Below are positions 35,440 through 46,458 of a stretch of DNA of 64,000 bases, piece after piece. Location of the stretch: the NCBI RefSeq assembly GCF_020150815.1, contig NZ_CP083724.1, positions 248,001 to 312,000 on the forward strand. The letters run 5' to 3'. The translations under genes and the position numbers were made by a program. Every line of letters begins with the position of its first letter. The stretch's first letter is position 1. A model generated the notes under the pieces. That model was not told where the DNA came from and did no database searches. It was given only the letters and a program-made list of their open reading frames with translations. The DNA is from Haloprofundus salilacus (lineage in GTDB: Archaea > Halobacteriota > Halobacteria > Halobacteriales > Haloferacaceae).

Positions 35440-36294
35440 GTGAGCGACGATGTCGGAACGGTAACGCTCGTAGGCACGGTCCACGTCACCGAGGAGAGTG
35501 GCGAGAACGTCCGAGAGGCGATACGGCGACACGATCCGGACGTCGTCACCGTCGAACTCTGCTCGATGCGACTTCGACAGCTATACTCGCCGGATACGAC
35601 GCTACAGACCCTCCGAAACGCGGTCGAGAGCTATCGGTCGCTCTCGCGAGCCGGATTCGTGCTGAGCCTCCTGTTTAAACTCTCCCAGCGCACGTACTAC
35701 GACGACACCGAGGTCGACCGGGACGACCGGGACATGTTCGCGGCCATAAACGCGGCAGAAGCGTCGGGACGCCGAACCGCGGCCGTCGACCGGCCCATCG
35801 AGGAGACGCTCGACGAACTCGGCGAGGTAATTCTCTCGGGCGCAGACGAGTTCCGAACGTCGACCGAGCGACGACTGCGGCAGGCGTTACGGGGCGAGTG
35901 GCGCGAACTCGCCTCTGACCTCCTCGTCGACGCCACGGCCCCGACGACCGGTCTCGTGCGCCTTCTCGGACTCCACTTCTGGTGCGGGACGCTGACCGCC
36001 GACAGCCCGGCGGCGAAGGCAGCCGTGATGGAGCAGCTCTCACCCGAGCAGGCGGCGTCGTTCCAGAACGCGCTCGAACACCTCGCTCCCGAGTTCGTCC
36101 GCGTGATGATTCGAGAGCGCGACGCCTACATGGCTCGCCGACTCGAATATCTGCGGCAGGAGGGCAACGACGTGGTTGCCGTCGTCGGAAAGGCACACGT
36201 CGAGGGAATCCGTCGGCACCTCGAAGACGGAACGTTCGTCGATAGTGCCGAACGGCCGCCGTTCGTCAGCTTGCGGCGGCCGAACGACGGGTAA
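35440..36294 (+). CDS. TraB family protein
   Basis: A 284-residue protein of the TraB/PrgY/GumN-like fold. Its N-terminus has the GxxH pattern in TLVGTVHVTEESGENVREAI. A central VTVELCSMRLRQL holds the conserved Glu, and the second GxxH-type motif is VVAVVGKAHVEGIRRHL near residue 260. Related proteins include regulators of bacterial pheromone response and predicted metal-dependent proteases; archaeal function is unknown. Some archaeal homologues have C-terminal membrane helices, which are absent here. GTG 35440 was chosen because the preceding frame is low-complexity repeat translation. Confidence 0.78.
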   Translation: MSDDVGTVTLVGTVHVTEESGENVREAIRRHDPDVVTVELCSMRLRQLYSPDTTLQTLRNAVESYRSLSRAGFVLSLLFKLSQRTYYDDTEVDRDDRDMFAAINAAEASGRRTAAVDRPIEETLDELGEVILSGADEFRTSTERRLRQALRGEWRELASDLLVDATAPTTGLVRLLGLHFWCGTLTADSPAAKAAVMEQLSPEQAASFQNALEHLAPEFVRVMIRERDAYMARRLEYLRQEGNDVVAVVGKAHVEGIRRHLEDGTFVDSAERPPFVSLRRPNDG

Positions 36295-36615
36295 TCGTGT
36301 GCTTCGGTTCCGCGCGGACGAAGACAATCATCGAGTGATACGAAGTCCAGCAGTACAGACGACAAGCGTCTCAGTGTGTTCCTGAGTCGAGATTGTGTCG
36401 ATCCGGCCCGAGGCTGTATTTCGGCTACAGTAGCTCTCGACTACTCCGATTTGGTTTCGTTGGCGTGGGAGTTGAGCCGGTGCACTCCGCTCTCGGAACG
36501 GATAGAGTCAGAACGGGCGACTGCGATGATTGTGACTCGATCAGTCGACGAGAGTTAAAGCACGGCATACCGCGAGTGTCTACAACTGTCGGCGGCAAAC
36601 AGCTGTGTACCGAGG
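36295..36615. other. Convergent intergenic region, nothing recognised
   Basis: 321 bases between the TraB-family and reductase genes, which converge. I see no gene and no clear terminator. Confidence 0.3.
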
Positions 36616-37272
36616 TTACTCAGTTACGTCATCTAACGCAAACGAGCCGTAGTCGATCTCGCCTGCCCGCTCGAACCGGAGCATCTGGACTCCCGTACCC
36701 GACGTCTTGACGTCCGTCAGTTCGAGGGCTGCAGGAATCGTCCCGTCTCCGAACAGTCGCTTCCCGTCTCCTAGGACCAAGGGGAAAACCCAGAGCCAGA
36801 ACTCGTCGACGAGGTCGTGTGCGAGCAGGGTCTGGATCAGATTGTGGCTCCCCTGGACCATGAGTACGTCCCCGCGCTCCTTTTTGAGATCCTCAACGGC
36901 CACTGCGACGTCGCCCGACAGGAGCGTCGAGTTGTTCCACTCTACCCCATCGAGAGTCCGTGAAGCGACGTACTTCGGCATGTCGTTGAGTTTTGTCGCC
37001 ACGGGATCCCCCTCCGAATCGACGTTGGGCCAGTGTGCGGCGAAAATCTCGTACGTCTTGCGACCGAGCAGCAGTGCGTCGGCCTCGGCGAACTGTTCGT
37101 CCATCGTCTCGCCCATCTTCTCATCCCAGTAGTTGACCGTCCATCCGCCGTGTTCGAACCCGCCGTCACGGTCCTCGTCAGGACCACCTGGTGCCTGCAT
37201 CACGCCATCAAGAGTGAGGAACGTCCCCACGACGAGCGTTCCACTCGTGTTGTGTGGTCGGCTTTCGCTCAT
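36616..37272 (-). CDS. RibD C-terminal/dihydrofolate-reductase-fold family protein
   Basis: A 218-residue protein of the DHFR-like RibD_C group. Motifs are TFLTLDGVMQAPGGPDED at the start, LLLGRKTYEIFAAHWP (about residue 70), YVASRTLDGVEWNNSTLL (about 105), and MVQGSHNLIQTLL followed by ELWL-type FWLWVFPLVLGDGKRLF (about 145-170). The family uses NADPH to reduce various small substrates; true DHFR active-site residues are not obvious, so folate is unlikely. Its start at ATG 37272 is clear. The gene stands beside the IS element at 37423, with its 5' end 150 bases from the element's left hairpin. Confidence 0.82.
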   Translation of the reverse strand: MSESRPHNTSGTLVVGTFLTLDGVMQAPGGPDEDRDGGFEHGGWTVNYWDEKMGETMDEQFAEADALLLGRKTYEIFAAHWPNVDSEGDPVATKLNDMPKYVASRTLDGVEWNNSTLLSGDVAVAVEDLKKERGDVLMVQGSHNLIQTLLAHDLVDEFWLWVFPLVLGDGKRLFGDGTIPAALELTDVKTSGTGVQMLRFERAGEIDYGSFALDDVTE

Positions 37273-37478
37273 ACAGCGACGAGACGTGAGAACGAGTGAT
37301 AAATGCGTATTCTGCTGTATCTGACGGTCGAAGTATTCAGACGAAACGGCGAACGAAGTAGGCGAGACGACCGTCAGGAGTTCCTCGGCGCGTTCGGCGA
37401 CTACCTGAGTCAACGAGAGAGTCCCGCCGTTCACGGCAGGCATGAATCCGACAACTGCGGAACAACCGCCGACGCCGC

Positions 37479-37610
37479 TCAGTCGGGGGTATCCAAGTCG
37501 TCGGCCGCGTGGACAAGCATCCCGCGCCACGTTAGTCCGTACTTGTTCTTCACGTCTTTCAACCGCTTGTACTGCTCCTCGTCCGGCACTTCGATGTGGA
37601 TGTTCGTCAC
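37479..37610 (-). CDS. Small ribbon-helix-helix-like protein divergent from tnpB
   Basis: A 43-residue frame starting at GTG 37610: [20 protein letters not shown], then [19 protein letters not shown]. One beta strand followed by two helices matches the ribbon-helix-helix fold. It sits inside the element's left part, 45 bases from and divergent to tnpB, over the tnpB promoter region. It could repress tnpB or be an accessory factor. The start codon is uncertain because there is no upstream ATG in frame. Confidence 0.5.
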   Translation of the reverse strand: MTNIHIEVPDEEQYKRLKDVKNKYGLTWRGMLVHAADDLDTPD

Positions 37611-37654
37611 AACTGAGTCTATGGATAACCATAGACTTATGTTTTACCATCCCG

Positions 37655-38941
37655 ATGGAGTATTCAATGAGGCGAACCAACACGTTTGAGGTGGTTCCCC
37701 AGTCCGACGAGGACGAGGAGTTGCTTCGACGCCTGTTGGACGCTTCTGCCGCTCTCTGGAACGAAATCAACTACGAGCGCCGCGAAAACTACGCCGACCC
37801 AGACGGAGATGTGTGGGACATTAGCGAGTATCGAGGTCGCTACGGCGGTGTTCTCGGTGCGTCTACGGTTCAGCAAATCGAACGCAAGAACCGTGAAGCG
37901 TGGCGGTCGTTCTTCAGCCTCCAAAAGAAGGGTGAAGCCAACGGCAAGCCCGGATACTGGGGCAACACAGAAGATGGCCGAGAACTCCGCACGTACATCC
38001 GCAATACGTCGTACTCCGTCGAGTGGGGCGACTACTCCCGCCTCGAAATCCTCGTCGGCAAAGATCTGAAAGACGAGTACGGGTTGGGACACCGCGAACG
38101 CCTCCGGCTCGAAATCCGGGGCGAACCCAACTGGAAAGAGTACGACAAGCAGGGCCGGTTAGAGTTGTTCTTGGACGAGCAAGCACAATCGTTCAGGGCC
38201 TTTCAGCCAGTTACTATCGACGATTCTCGGCTGGCATCACCACTGGCTTCGGAAGAAGCCGCTCTGGATATTGGTGCTAACAACCTCGTCGCCTGTACGA
38301 CCACGACCGGCACGCAACTGCTGTACGAAGGGCGCGACCTGTTCGAGCGATTCCGCGAGTCGACGCGGGAAATCGCCCGGTTGCAGTCGCTGTTGGACGA
38401 TAGACGGTACAGTAGTCACCGAATACGTTCGCTGTACCGACGCCGGACACGCCGCCGCGACCACGCCCAAGACGCGCTTGCCCGCGACCTCATCGAACGG
38501 TTGCACGCCGAAGGCGTCTCCACAGTGTATGTTGGGGCGCTCACGGACATACTCGATACGCACTGGTCGGTGCGGGCAAACGAGAAGACGCACAACTTCT
38601 GGGCGTTCCGCGCGTTCATCAAGCGACTCGCCTGTACTGCCGAGGAGTACGGCATGACGGTAGAGGTTCGGTCGGAAGCGTGGACTTCCCAAGAGTGTCT
38701 GCAGTGCGGTTCGACCGACCGGACGACGCGCCACCGCGACACGCTAACGTGTCCGTGCGGCTTCGAGGCGCACGCGGACCTCACCGCTTCGGAAACGTTC
38801 CTGAGACGGCATACCGACGTAGCACGGCCGATGGCACGGCCTGTGCGCCTCAAGTGGGACGACCACGACTGGTCAGAGTCACCACGCTCAGTTCCCAACG
38901 AGGAGCGCACGAACCCGCAAGTTGCCTCCGTGGGCCGGTAA
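37655..38941 (+). CDS. tnpB: TnpB-family RNA-guided nuclease homologue, RuvC-II glutamate absent
   Basis: About 428 residues (ATG 37655; 37667 also possible). The RuvC-I Asp is in [12 protein letters not shown] (about residue 212). The zinc finger is CLQCG...CPCGF near 350-375, and the RuvC-III Asp is in AHADLTASE. At the RuvC-II position, where TnpB proteins have a Glu in an EDL-type motif, this protein reads [10 protein letters not shown], so the acid is missing. Many haloarchaeal relatives have the similar VGDLTDV sequence as I recall it, so the whole branch may differ and this copy may also lack the Asp. The C-terminus [14 protein letters not shown] is typical. The guide RNA is expected from the 3' end and right hairpin. 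Confidence 0.83.
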   Translation: MEYSMRRTNTFEVVPQSDEDEELLRRLLDASAALWNEINYERRENYADPDGDVWDISEYRGRYGGVLGASTVQQIERKNREAWRSFFSLQKKGEANGKPGYWGNTEDGRELRTYIRNTSYSVEWGDYSRLEILVGKDLKDEYGLGHRERLRLEIRGEPNWKEYDKQGRLELFLDEQAQSFRAFQPVTIDDSRLASPLASEEAALDIGANNLVACTTTTGTQLLYEGRDLFERFRESTREIARLQSLLDDRRYSSHRIRSLYRRRTRRRDHAQDALARDLIERLHAEGVSTVYVGALTDILDTHWSVRANEKTHNFWAFRAFIKRLACTAEEYGMTVEVRSEAWTSQECLQCGSTDRTTRHRDTLTCPCGFEAHADLTASETFLRRHTDVARPMARPVRLKWDDHDWSESPRSVPNEERTNPQVASVGR

Positions 38942-38995
38942 GCAATACCCCAGCGCGAGGAAACCCCGGCGTTCACGCCGGGGAGGATGTCATTG
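38890..38995 (+). ncRNA. Predicted omega/reRNA region at the right end of the first TnpB element
   Basis: In TnpB systems the guide RNA scaffold overlaps the tnpB 3' end and the element's right end. Here the tnpB stop (38941) is followed by a GC-rich stretch and the 8-bp perfect hairpin at 38964-38983. Boundaries are approximate and based on family knowledge, not on a folded model. Confidence 0.35.
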
Positions 38996-39469
38996 GTAGT
39001 ATTCTTCGCGTTCGACGACGGTGGCGAACCCGACGTTCTCGGTCACTTTCTCGATTTCGACGGTAACCCGCTCGTTCACCTCGGTGTCGGGGACGATGAC
39101 GACGTATCCGCGTTCGACGCGGGCGATGCCGTCGCCTTGTTCGCCCAACCCCTCGATGTCGACGGTTCGCCGCTCGCCGACTTCGACCGGCGGGGACTGT
39201 GAGCCTCGCGTTGACGTCGAATCGGCCGGGCGCACCGAGCGTCCCGACGTCGACGCTCTCGCCCCGTCTGACGCGCTCGACTCGCGGCCCGCCTCAGGAG
39301 AGAGAACCGCCAGACTGTACACGTCTCCGGGCTCGATATCGCCGAGTTCGATCTCCCGTTCGGGGAGTTCAACGACGTACGACCCGTCTTGTTCTTCGAT
39401 CGTTGCAGTGCACAGACACAACAGATTTCCAGATACGTCCATTTTCTGCTCGTTGCTGTACGTACGCAT
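38990..39469 (-). CDS. TRAM domain protein
   Basis: A 159-residue protein. The C-terminal TRAM domain (about residues 95-150) reads VEVGERRTVDIEGLGEQGDG, then YVVIVPDTEVNERVTVEIEKV. TRAM domains bind RNA and in archaea act as RNA chaperones. The first 50 residues form a separate small domain (GNLLCLCTATIEEQDGSYVV), joined by a Ser/Arg-rich linker. A TATA-like TATAATC on the minus strand near 39491 fits a leaderless start at 39469; ATG 39442 is an alternative. It is divergent from the DnaJ-ferredoxin gene. Confidence 0.8.
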   Translation of the reverse strand: MRTYSNEQKMDVSGNLLCLCTATIEEQDGSYVVELPEREIELGDIEPGDVYSLAVLSPEAGRESSASDGARASTSGRSVRPADSTSTRGSQSPPVEVGERRTVDIEGLGEQGDGIARVERGYVVIVPDTEVNERVTVEIEKVTENVGFATVVEREEYYQ

Positions 39470-39694
39470 AGCACCATTGTTAAAATACTGATTATACAGT
39501 TTGGCACCATTCGTCGCGAATCGTCGCTTGTCGAATCGAGGAACGATACCTCGTCGACGTTCCCGTCGTCGCGCGTGTCGTCGGTCGTCGATCGGAGCGG
39601 TCTCCGCTTTCGTCCTTCGTTGTTTTCCGACGCAGGCGCGGCCGCCCCGTCTCCGAGCGAGGGCATTTATACTCGCCATTTCTTAACGGTAGAC

Positions 39695-40405
39695 GTGGTA
39701 TCCCCGTTCGACGTTTTAGAAGTCGATTCTGACGCGGACGACGCGGAAATCGAGCGCGCGTACCGCCAGCGGGTAAAGGAATCTCACCCCGACCACGGTG
39801 GCTCCGCGAGGGAGTTCCAGTTGGTGTACACGGCGTACCGACAGATTATCGCGGGCAACACCGACGCGGAACTCGAAGTCGCCTCGGAGGACGCCGGCGG
39901 GCGTCCAGCGGAGGCGTCCCAGCCGCGACCGGAGTCCGAGCGGCCCGACGCGGAGTCCGAAGCGGAGGACCCCGAAGAGACGGGGTCACAGGTTGAGTTT
40001 CTCAACTACGAGACGCTCGCCGACCACGGCTGGCAGATAGACGACGAAGACCTCTTCGAGAAAGCCTCTGAGGCCGACCTCGACCCCGCCGACCACGGGC
40101 GGTTCCTCGTTAAGCCGCGCGAGAATCTGCTCGAAGCGGCCGAGAGCCGCGGCTTCGCGTGGCCGTACTCCTGTCGAGGCGGTGCGTGCGCTAACTGTGC
40201 AATCGCCGTCGTCGACGGAGCAGTGCAGATGCCGTCAAATCACATCCTCCCGTCGTCGATGACCGACAACGGTATCCAACTGTCCTGTATCAGCGCGCCC
40301 GTCACCGACGAGATGAAAGTCGTCTACAACGTGAAGAACCTCCCCGGTCTCGACGAACTCCGGTTGCCCTCAGACCCGTTCGACAAGGCGCAATTGAACG
40401 ACTGA
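39695..40405 (+). CDS. DnaJ-domain/2Fe-2S ferredoxin fusion protein
   Basis: A 236-residue fusion. Residues 1-55 are a J-domain (SPFDVLEVDSDADDAEIERA with the HPD motif in ESHPDHGG). An acidic Pro/Glu-rich linker follows at about 60-105. Residues about 108-230 are a halophilic plant-type ferredoxin: VEFLNYETLADHGW, the insertion typical of halobacterial ferredoxins (LFEKASEADLDPADHG), and cluster Cys in CRGGACANC with the fourth in LSCISAP. A tethered J-domain suggests that Hsp70 (DnaK) assists folding or cluster loading of this ferredoxin, or that it serves Fe-S assembly. GTG 39695, with TTTATA about 25-30 bases upstream, gives a leaderless start. Confidence 0.85.
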   Translation: MVSPFDVLEVDSDADDAEIERAYRQRVKESHPDHGGSAREFQLVYTAYRQIIAGNTDAELEVASEDAGGRPAEASQPRPESERPDAESEAEDPEETGSQVEFLNYETLADHGWQIDDEDLFEKASEADLDPADHGRFLVKPRENLLEAAESRGFAWPYSCRGGACANCAIAVVDGAVQMPSNHILPSSMTDNGIQLSCISAPVTDEMKVVYNVKNLPGLDELRLPSDPFDKAQLND

Positions 40406-40471
40406 CTTACGGCTACATCGGGTTCTGTTCCAGTGTTTTACGTGTTTCTGAAAGCGGATATCCGGCTGATA

Positions 40472-43324
40472 CTACTTCGATGCGCACTCGTCAGAACGCG
40501 CTGTCACTGCTGGCAGTGAGAACGAGAACGTGGCTCCCTCGCCAGGTGTCGACTCGACCCAGATATCACCACTGTGACGTTCAACGATTCGTTCACAGAG
40601 CGCAAGGCCAATCCCGGTACCAGCGTGCTTCCTCTCCCCGTGTGCCCGCTGAAAGATCTCGAAGATACGCTCTTGGTCACCCGCGGAGATCCCAATCCCT
40701 TCGTCAGCAACCGATACGATCCATTTTGATCCGTCCCGCTCGGCAGAGACGTTAACTCTCGGGGGTTCGTCACCGCTGTATTCGATCGCGTTCGAGAGCA
40801 AGTTCTGGAATACTTGACGTAACTGACTCTCGTCCCCCTCGACGCAAGGAAGCGATTCGCCGCGGATTTCGGCGTCGTGTTCCTCGAGTTTTACTTGGAG
40901 GATCTCGCGAACGTCCTCGAGAACGGCTTCTAATTCGATCGGCTCGAACTCGTTACCTTGGGTCTCGACCCTCGAATAGTGCAGGAGGCCCTCGATCATC
41001 GAGCGCATCCGATCAGCACCGTTAATCGCGAACTCGAGGAACTCCTCACCGTCCTCGTCGAGGAGGTCACGATAGCGGTGTTCGATGAGTTGGAGGTAGC
41101 TCGACACCATCCGTAACGGTTCCTGGAGGTCGTGGGAGGCAGCGTACGCAAACTGCTCTAAGCGCTCGTTCGACTCCTCCAGTTTGCGTTCGTACTCCCG
41201 ACGCTCGGTAATATCCTGAGACATTCCTAACGCGGCGAAAACGTCGCCGTTATCGTCTCGTACCGGTACAAACTGGAACTGGTAGGTCTGACCGCCGAGG
41301 TCCATCTCTAACGTATCGGACTCACCATCGAGTGCGGCTTCGTAGCGTGGCACGAGTTCGTCGGCGATCTCTGGAGGCAAGATTTCCCTTACGGGGGCTC
41401 CGCTCAACTCCTCGATCGAAGCGTTCACCGCCTCGAGTGGTCTGCCACCGAGGGTCCGATACTCGAGGTTCCTGTCGACGAGAGCGACGGCTCCGTTCGG
41501 GAAGTGATTGACGAGAGTGCGGTAACGCTGTTCGGACTCCTCGAGTTTTCGTTCGCGCTCGATCCGTTCTGTGATGTCGTGGAAGTATATCGAGAGCCCT
41601 GACTCGGATGGATACACAGAGAACTCCAGCCACTCTCCGCGTTTTTCGGCGTACAGCTCGAAGCTGACGGACTCTTGGGTTTCCATTGCCGTGTGCAACT
41701 GCTCCCAGTAGATACTATCCTCCGCCTCGGGGAACAGTTCCCAGATGTTGCGATTTAACAGCTCATCCTTGGGTCGACCCATAACCGCAGCGGCTCGCTC
41801 GTTGAGGTGCGTAAATCGCCACTCCTCGTCGAGGGCGTAGAACGCATTGGAGATTCGACCGAGAATCTCGCTCAACTCCGTTTCGAGTTCGGCCTTTCGC
41901 TTTTTGAGCTGTCGTTCGTGCTCTTTCAGCTCCGTGATGTCTTCACCCGCCATTATCATGCGCTCGATTGTTCCATCGGCCCCGAACAGCGGGGCGGCGT
42001 TAACGTTCACGTGTAGCTGTCTGCCGCTCGGCGATTCGATGACGAGTTCTTCGTCGAGCACCGGTTCACCGGTCCGTAACACGCACGCCGACGGCATCTC
42101 GGGTGGTTCGAGGGGTTTGCCGCTTGGATCAAAAACGTGCCATTCTTCGATGTCTTCGGGTTCTTCGATGAACTCCTGTTCGGAGAGTCCAAGGAGCTCT
42201 TGGGCCCTCTCGTTGGCCATCACTGTATTACCTTCTGCGTCTTGGACGATGATTGCAATCGGTACAATCCGCAACAGTTTCTCGGTGAGGGTACACTCGC
42301 GACGAAGCTGACGTTCGTGCATCTTCTGGTCGGTGATATCGTCGATGGAGAACACGATCCGGTCATCGTCGTACTGACTGTGTTCGATCGGAGCGGCGTT
42401 GAGAGAAAGCCACCGACGACCGATATTCGGGAGGTGAATCTGACACTGGTAATCGTACACTGGTTCTCCCGTTTCGGTGACCTGCTTCCACGGCCACTCG
42501 TCGACCGGTATCGGTTCGTCCTCTTCGTCGAGAAGTATCCACGATTCGGCGCTGTACCCCTCGAGTTCCGACTGGTCCATACCCAACCGGTCGAGCAGTC
42601 GCTGGTTGACGCGAACGAACTCGCCGTCGGACGTGCTCACGAAGATACTGACCGGGACAGTCTGGAGAATCTGCTCGGTGAGATCACGCTCCTGATACAG
42701 TCGCTGCTCGTACTCTCGCCGTTCGGTCATGTCGCGAGTGACCTTCGTGAATCCCTGTAGCGAGCCGGTGTCGTCACGGATGGCGGTGATGGTGACGTTC
42801 GCCCAGAATCGCGAGCCGTCGTTGCGTACCCGCCAACCCTCGTCCTCGACGGCGCCCTCCGTCGCTGCGGTTTCGAGGTTCTGTTCGGGCACCCCTTCAT
42901 CGACGTCTGTGTCGGTGTAGAACCGGGAGAAGTGTTCGCCGACGATTTCGCCTTCTTCGTAACCCTTGATCCGTTCGGCCCCCCTGTTCCAGTTGAGCAC
43001 GACACCGTCGGCGTCGAGCATGAAGATGGCGTAGTCTTCGACCGCTTCGACGAAGGCGGTGAACTCCTCTCGAGTGGGCTGCTGGTCGACTGACGGGCTT
43101 TTCTCTGAGCGCCACCAAACTCGCGTTGATTCGTCTATTTGCTTGGTTTCCAGGTCGCCGTGTTCGGCCAGTTCTGTGAGGTTCTCCTGTATGAGTTCCC
43201 GAGGGTACTGTAGGTCCTCAGCAACCTCTGTGGCAGTTATTGGCGTATACAGGTGCTCTTGCCGCGTGAAAACTCCCCAGATGTCTTCCGAAGTAACAGT
43301 CGGGGGAGACCCAGGTGAGTCCAT
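40472..43324 (-). CDS. Winged-helix/multi-PAS sensor histidine kinase
   Basis: A 950-residue soluble kinase. Residues about 10-70 look like a winged helix (TATEVAEDLQYPRELIQENLTELAEHGDLETKQI) ending with VWWR. Five PAS domains follow at about 90-205, 215-345, 355-475, 490-605 and 615-725. HisKA has the phospho-His in ASHDLQEPLRMVSSYLQLI (about 745), and the HATPase domain has QNLLSNAIEYSG and GTGIGLALCERIVERHSG. There are no membrane helices and no adjacent response regulator. The kinase core is close to that at 28085. The N-terminal winged helix is an unusual partner for a kinase. Codon choice appears somewhat less GC-rich than the neighbours, which may mean a recent arrival. Confidence 0.88.
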   Translation of the reverse strand: MDSPGSPPTVTSEDIWGVFTRQEHLYTPITATEVAEDLQYPRELIQENLTELAEHGDLETKQIDESTRVWWRSEKSPSVDQQPTREEFTAFVEAVEDYAIFMLDADGVVLNWNRGAERIKGYEEGEIVGEHFSRFYTDTDVDEGVPEQNLETAATEGAVEDEGWRVRNDGSRFWANVTITAIRDDTGSLQGFTKVTRDMTERREYEQRLYQERDLTEQILQTVPVSIFVSTSDGEFVRVNQRLLDRLGMDQSELEGYSAESWILLDEEDEPIPVDEWPWKQVTETGEPVYDYQCQIHLPNIGRRWLSLNAAPIEHSQYDDDRIVFSIDDITDQKMHERQLRRECTLTEKLLRIVPIAIIVQDAEGNTVMANERAQELLGLSEQEFIEEPEDIEEWHVFDPSGKPLEPPEMPSACVLRTGEPVLDEELVIESPSGRQLHVNVNAAPLFGADGTIERMIMAGEDITELKEHERQLKKRKAELETELSEILGRISNAFYALDEEWRFTHLNERAAAVMGRPKDELLNRNIWELFPEAEDSIYWEQLHTAMETQESVSFELYAEKRGEWLEFSVYPSESGLSIYFHDITERIERERKLEESEQRYRTLVNHFPNGAVALVDRNLEYRTLGGRPLEAVNASIEELSGAPVREILPPEIADELVPRYEAALDGESDTLEMDLGGQTYQFQFVPVRDDNGDVFAALGMSQDITERREYERKLEESNERLEQFAYAASHDLQEPLRMVSSYLQLIEHRYRDLLDEDGEEFLEFAINGADRMRSMIEGLLHYSRVETQGNEFEPIELEAVLEDVREILQVKLEEHDAEIRGESLPCVEGDESQLRQVFQNLLSNAIEYSGDEPPRVNVSAERDGSKWIVSVADEGIGISAGDQERIFEIFQRAHGERKHAGTGIGLALCERIVERHSGDIWVESTPGEGATFSFSLPAVTARSDECASK

Positions 43325-43500
43325 GGCTGATAGGGTAGGGACGAGTCGATAAACGTATGGCGTTCAGAAGAAGACAAATATCTGATATCAAGTGATCTGT
43401 TTACTCATGCCAAGGGGACGGATTTCTCGCTGATGTGCGGTGTCGCTCGCGCAGTGCGACTGCCTCCGCAGTCACCTCAACAGCTTTGGACGGACTAGTT

Positions 43501-46007
<2,507 letters not shown>

Positions 46008-46458
46008 TGATTACCTTCTCGCAGTGGGAATAATGTTGAGGCTGTAAAAAATCTATTTATTGATACCGGAGCTGTGGTTCATCTTCCGGCAATTTCCGTC
46101 GCGGACACGCGGTCAGAAACGTCCGTAACCGTCGCACGTTTCGGGGCCCGTTTTCGCTATCAGTCGGCGTATCTCCACCCCGAACCGAGTTGCGGATCGA
46201 CCGCTGTGCCGTCACTGGAACGTCGCGTTTCGGGAATTGAGGGACTCCCACGGGCGTTCGAATCGCCTCGAAGGACGGATCGGGGGACCGGGCTGAAGGT
46301 AAGGAACACAACTATTGAACACATCTACTGAACACAAACGGTGAACATCTACGCGGCGCAGCTGTTGGCTCTGCGCTCCAATCGTCGTTCACGACAGCAC
46401 AAAGCCACCGCACGTACGCGACCGCGGTATTTTCTCACTCCGCGTGGTATCCGAACGT
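46008..46458. other. Intergenic region upstream of katG and the 46459 gene
   Basis: 451 bases between divergent genes. The AT-rich stretch at 46030-46075 probably holds the katG promoter. The rest shows no gene. Two short AACACA...TTGAACA-like direct repeats occur at 46306-46335 (ACTATTGAACACA, ACTGAACACA), of unknown meaning. Confidence 0.35.

Larger units (their letters stand above)
37423..38983 (+). mobile_element. IS1341-type (IS200/IS605 family) element with tnpB only
   Basis: The element is bounded by two related hairpins: CCCGCCGTTCACGGCAGG at 37423-37440 on the left and the perfect stem CCCCGGCG-TTCA-CGCCGGGG at 38964-38983 on the right. Both have a TTCA-type loop, as expected for subterminal palindromes of this family. 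Inside are tnpB and a divergent 43-codon gene. No Y1 transposase (tnpA) is present, so movement would need one in trans. The right end stops seven bases from the 3' end of the TRAM gene. The exact tips cannot be fixed by eye. Confidence 0.65.
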
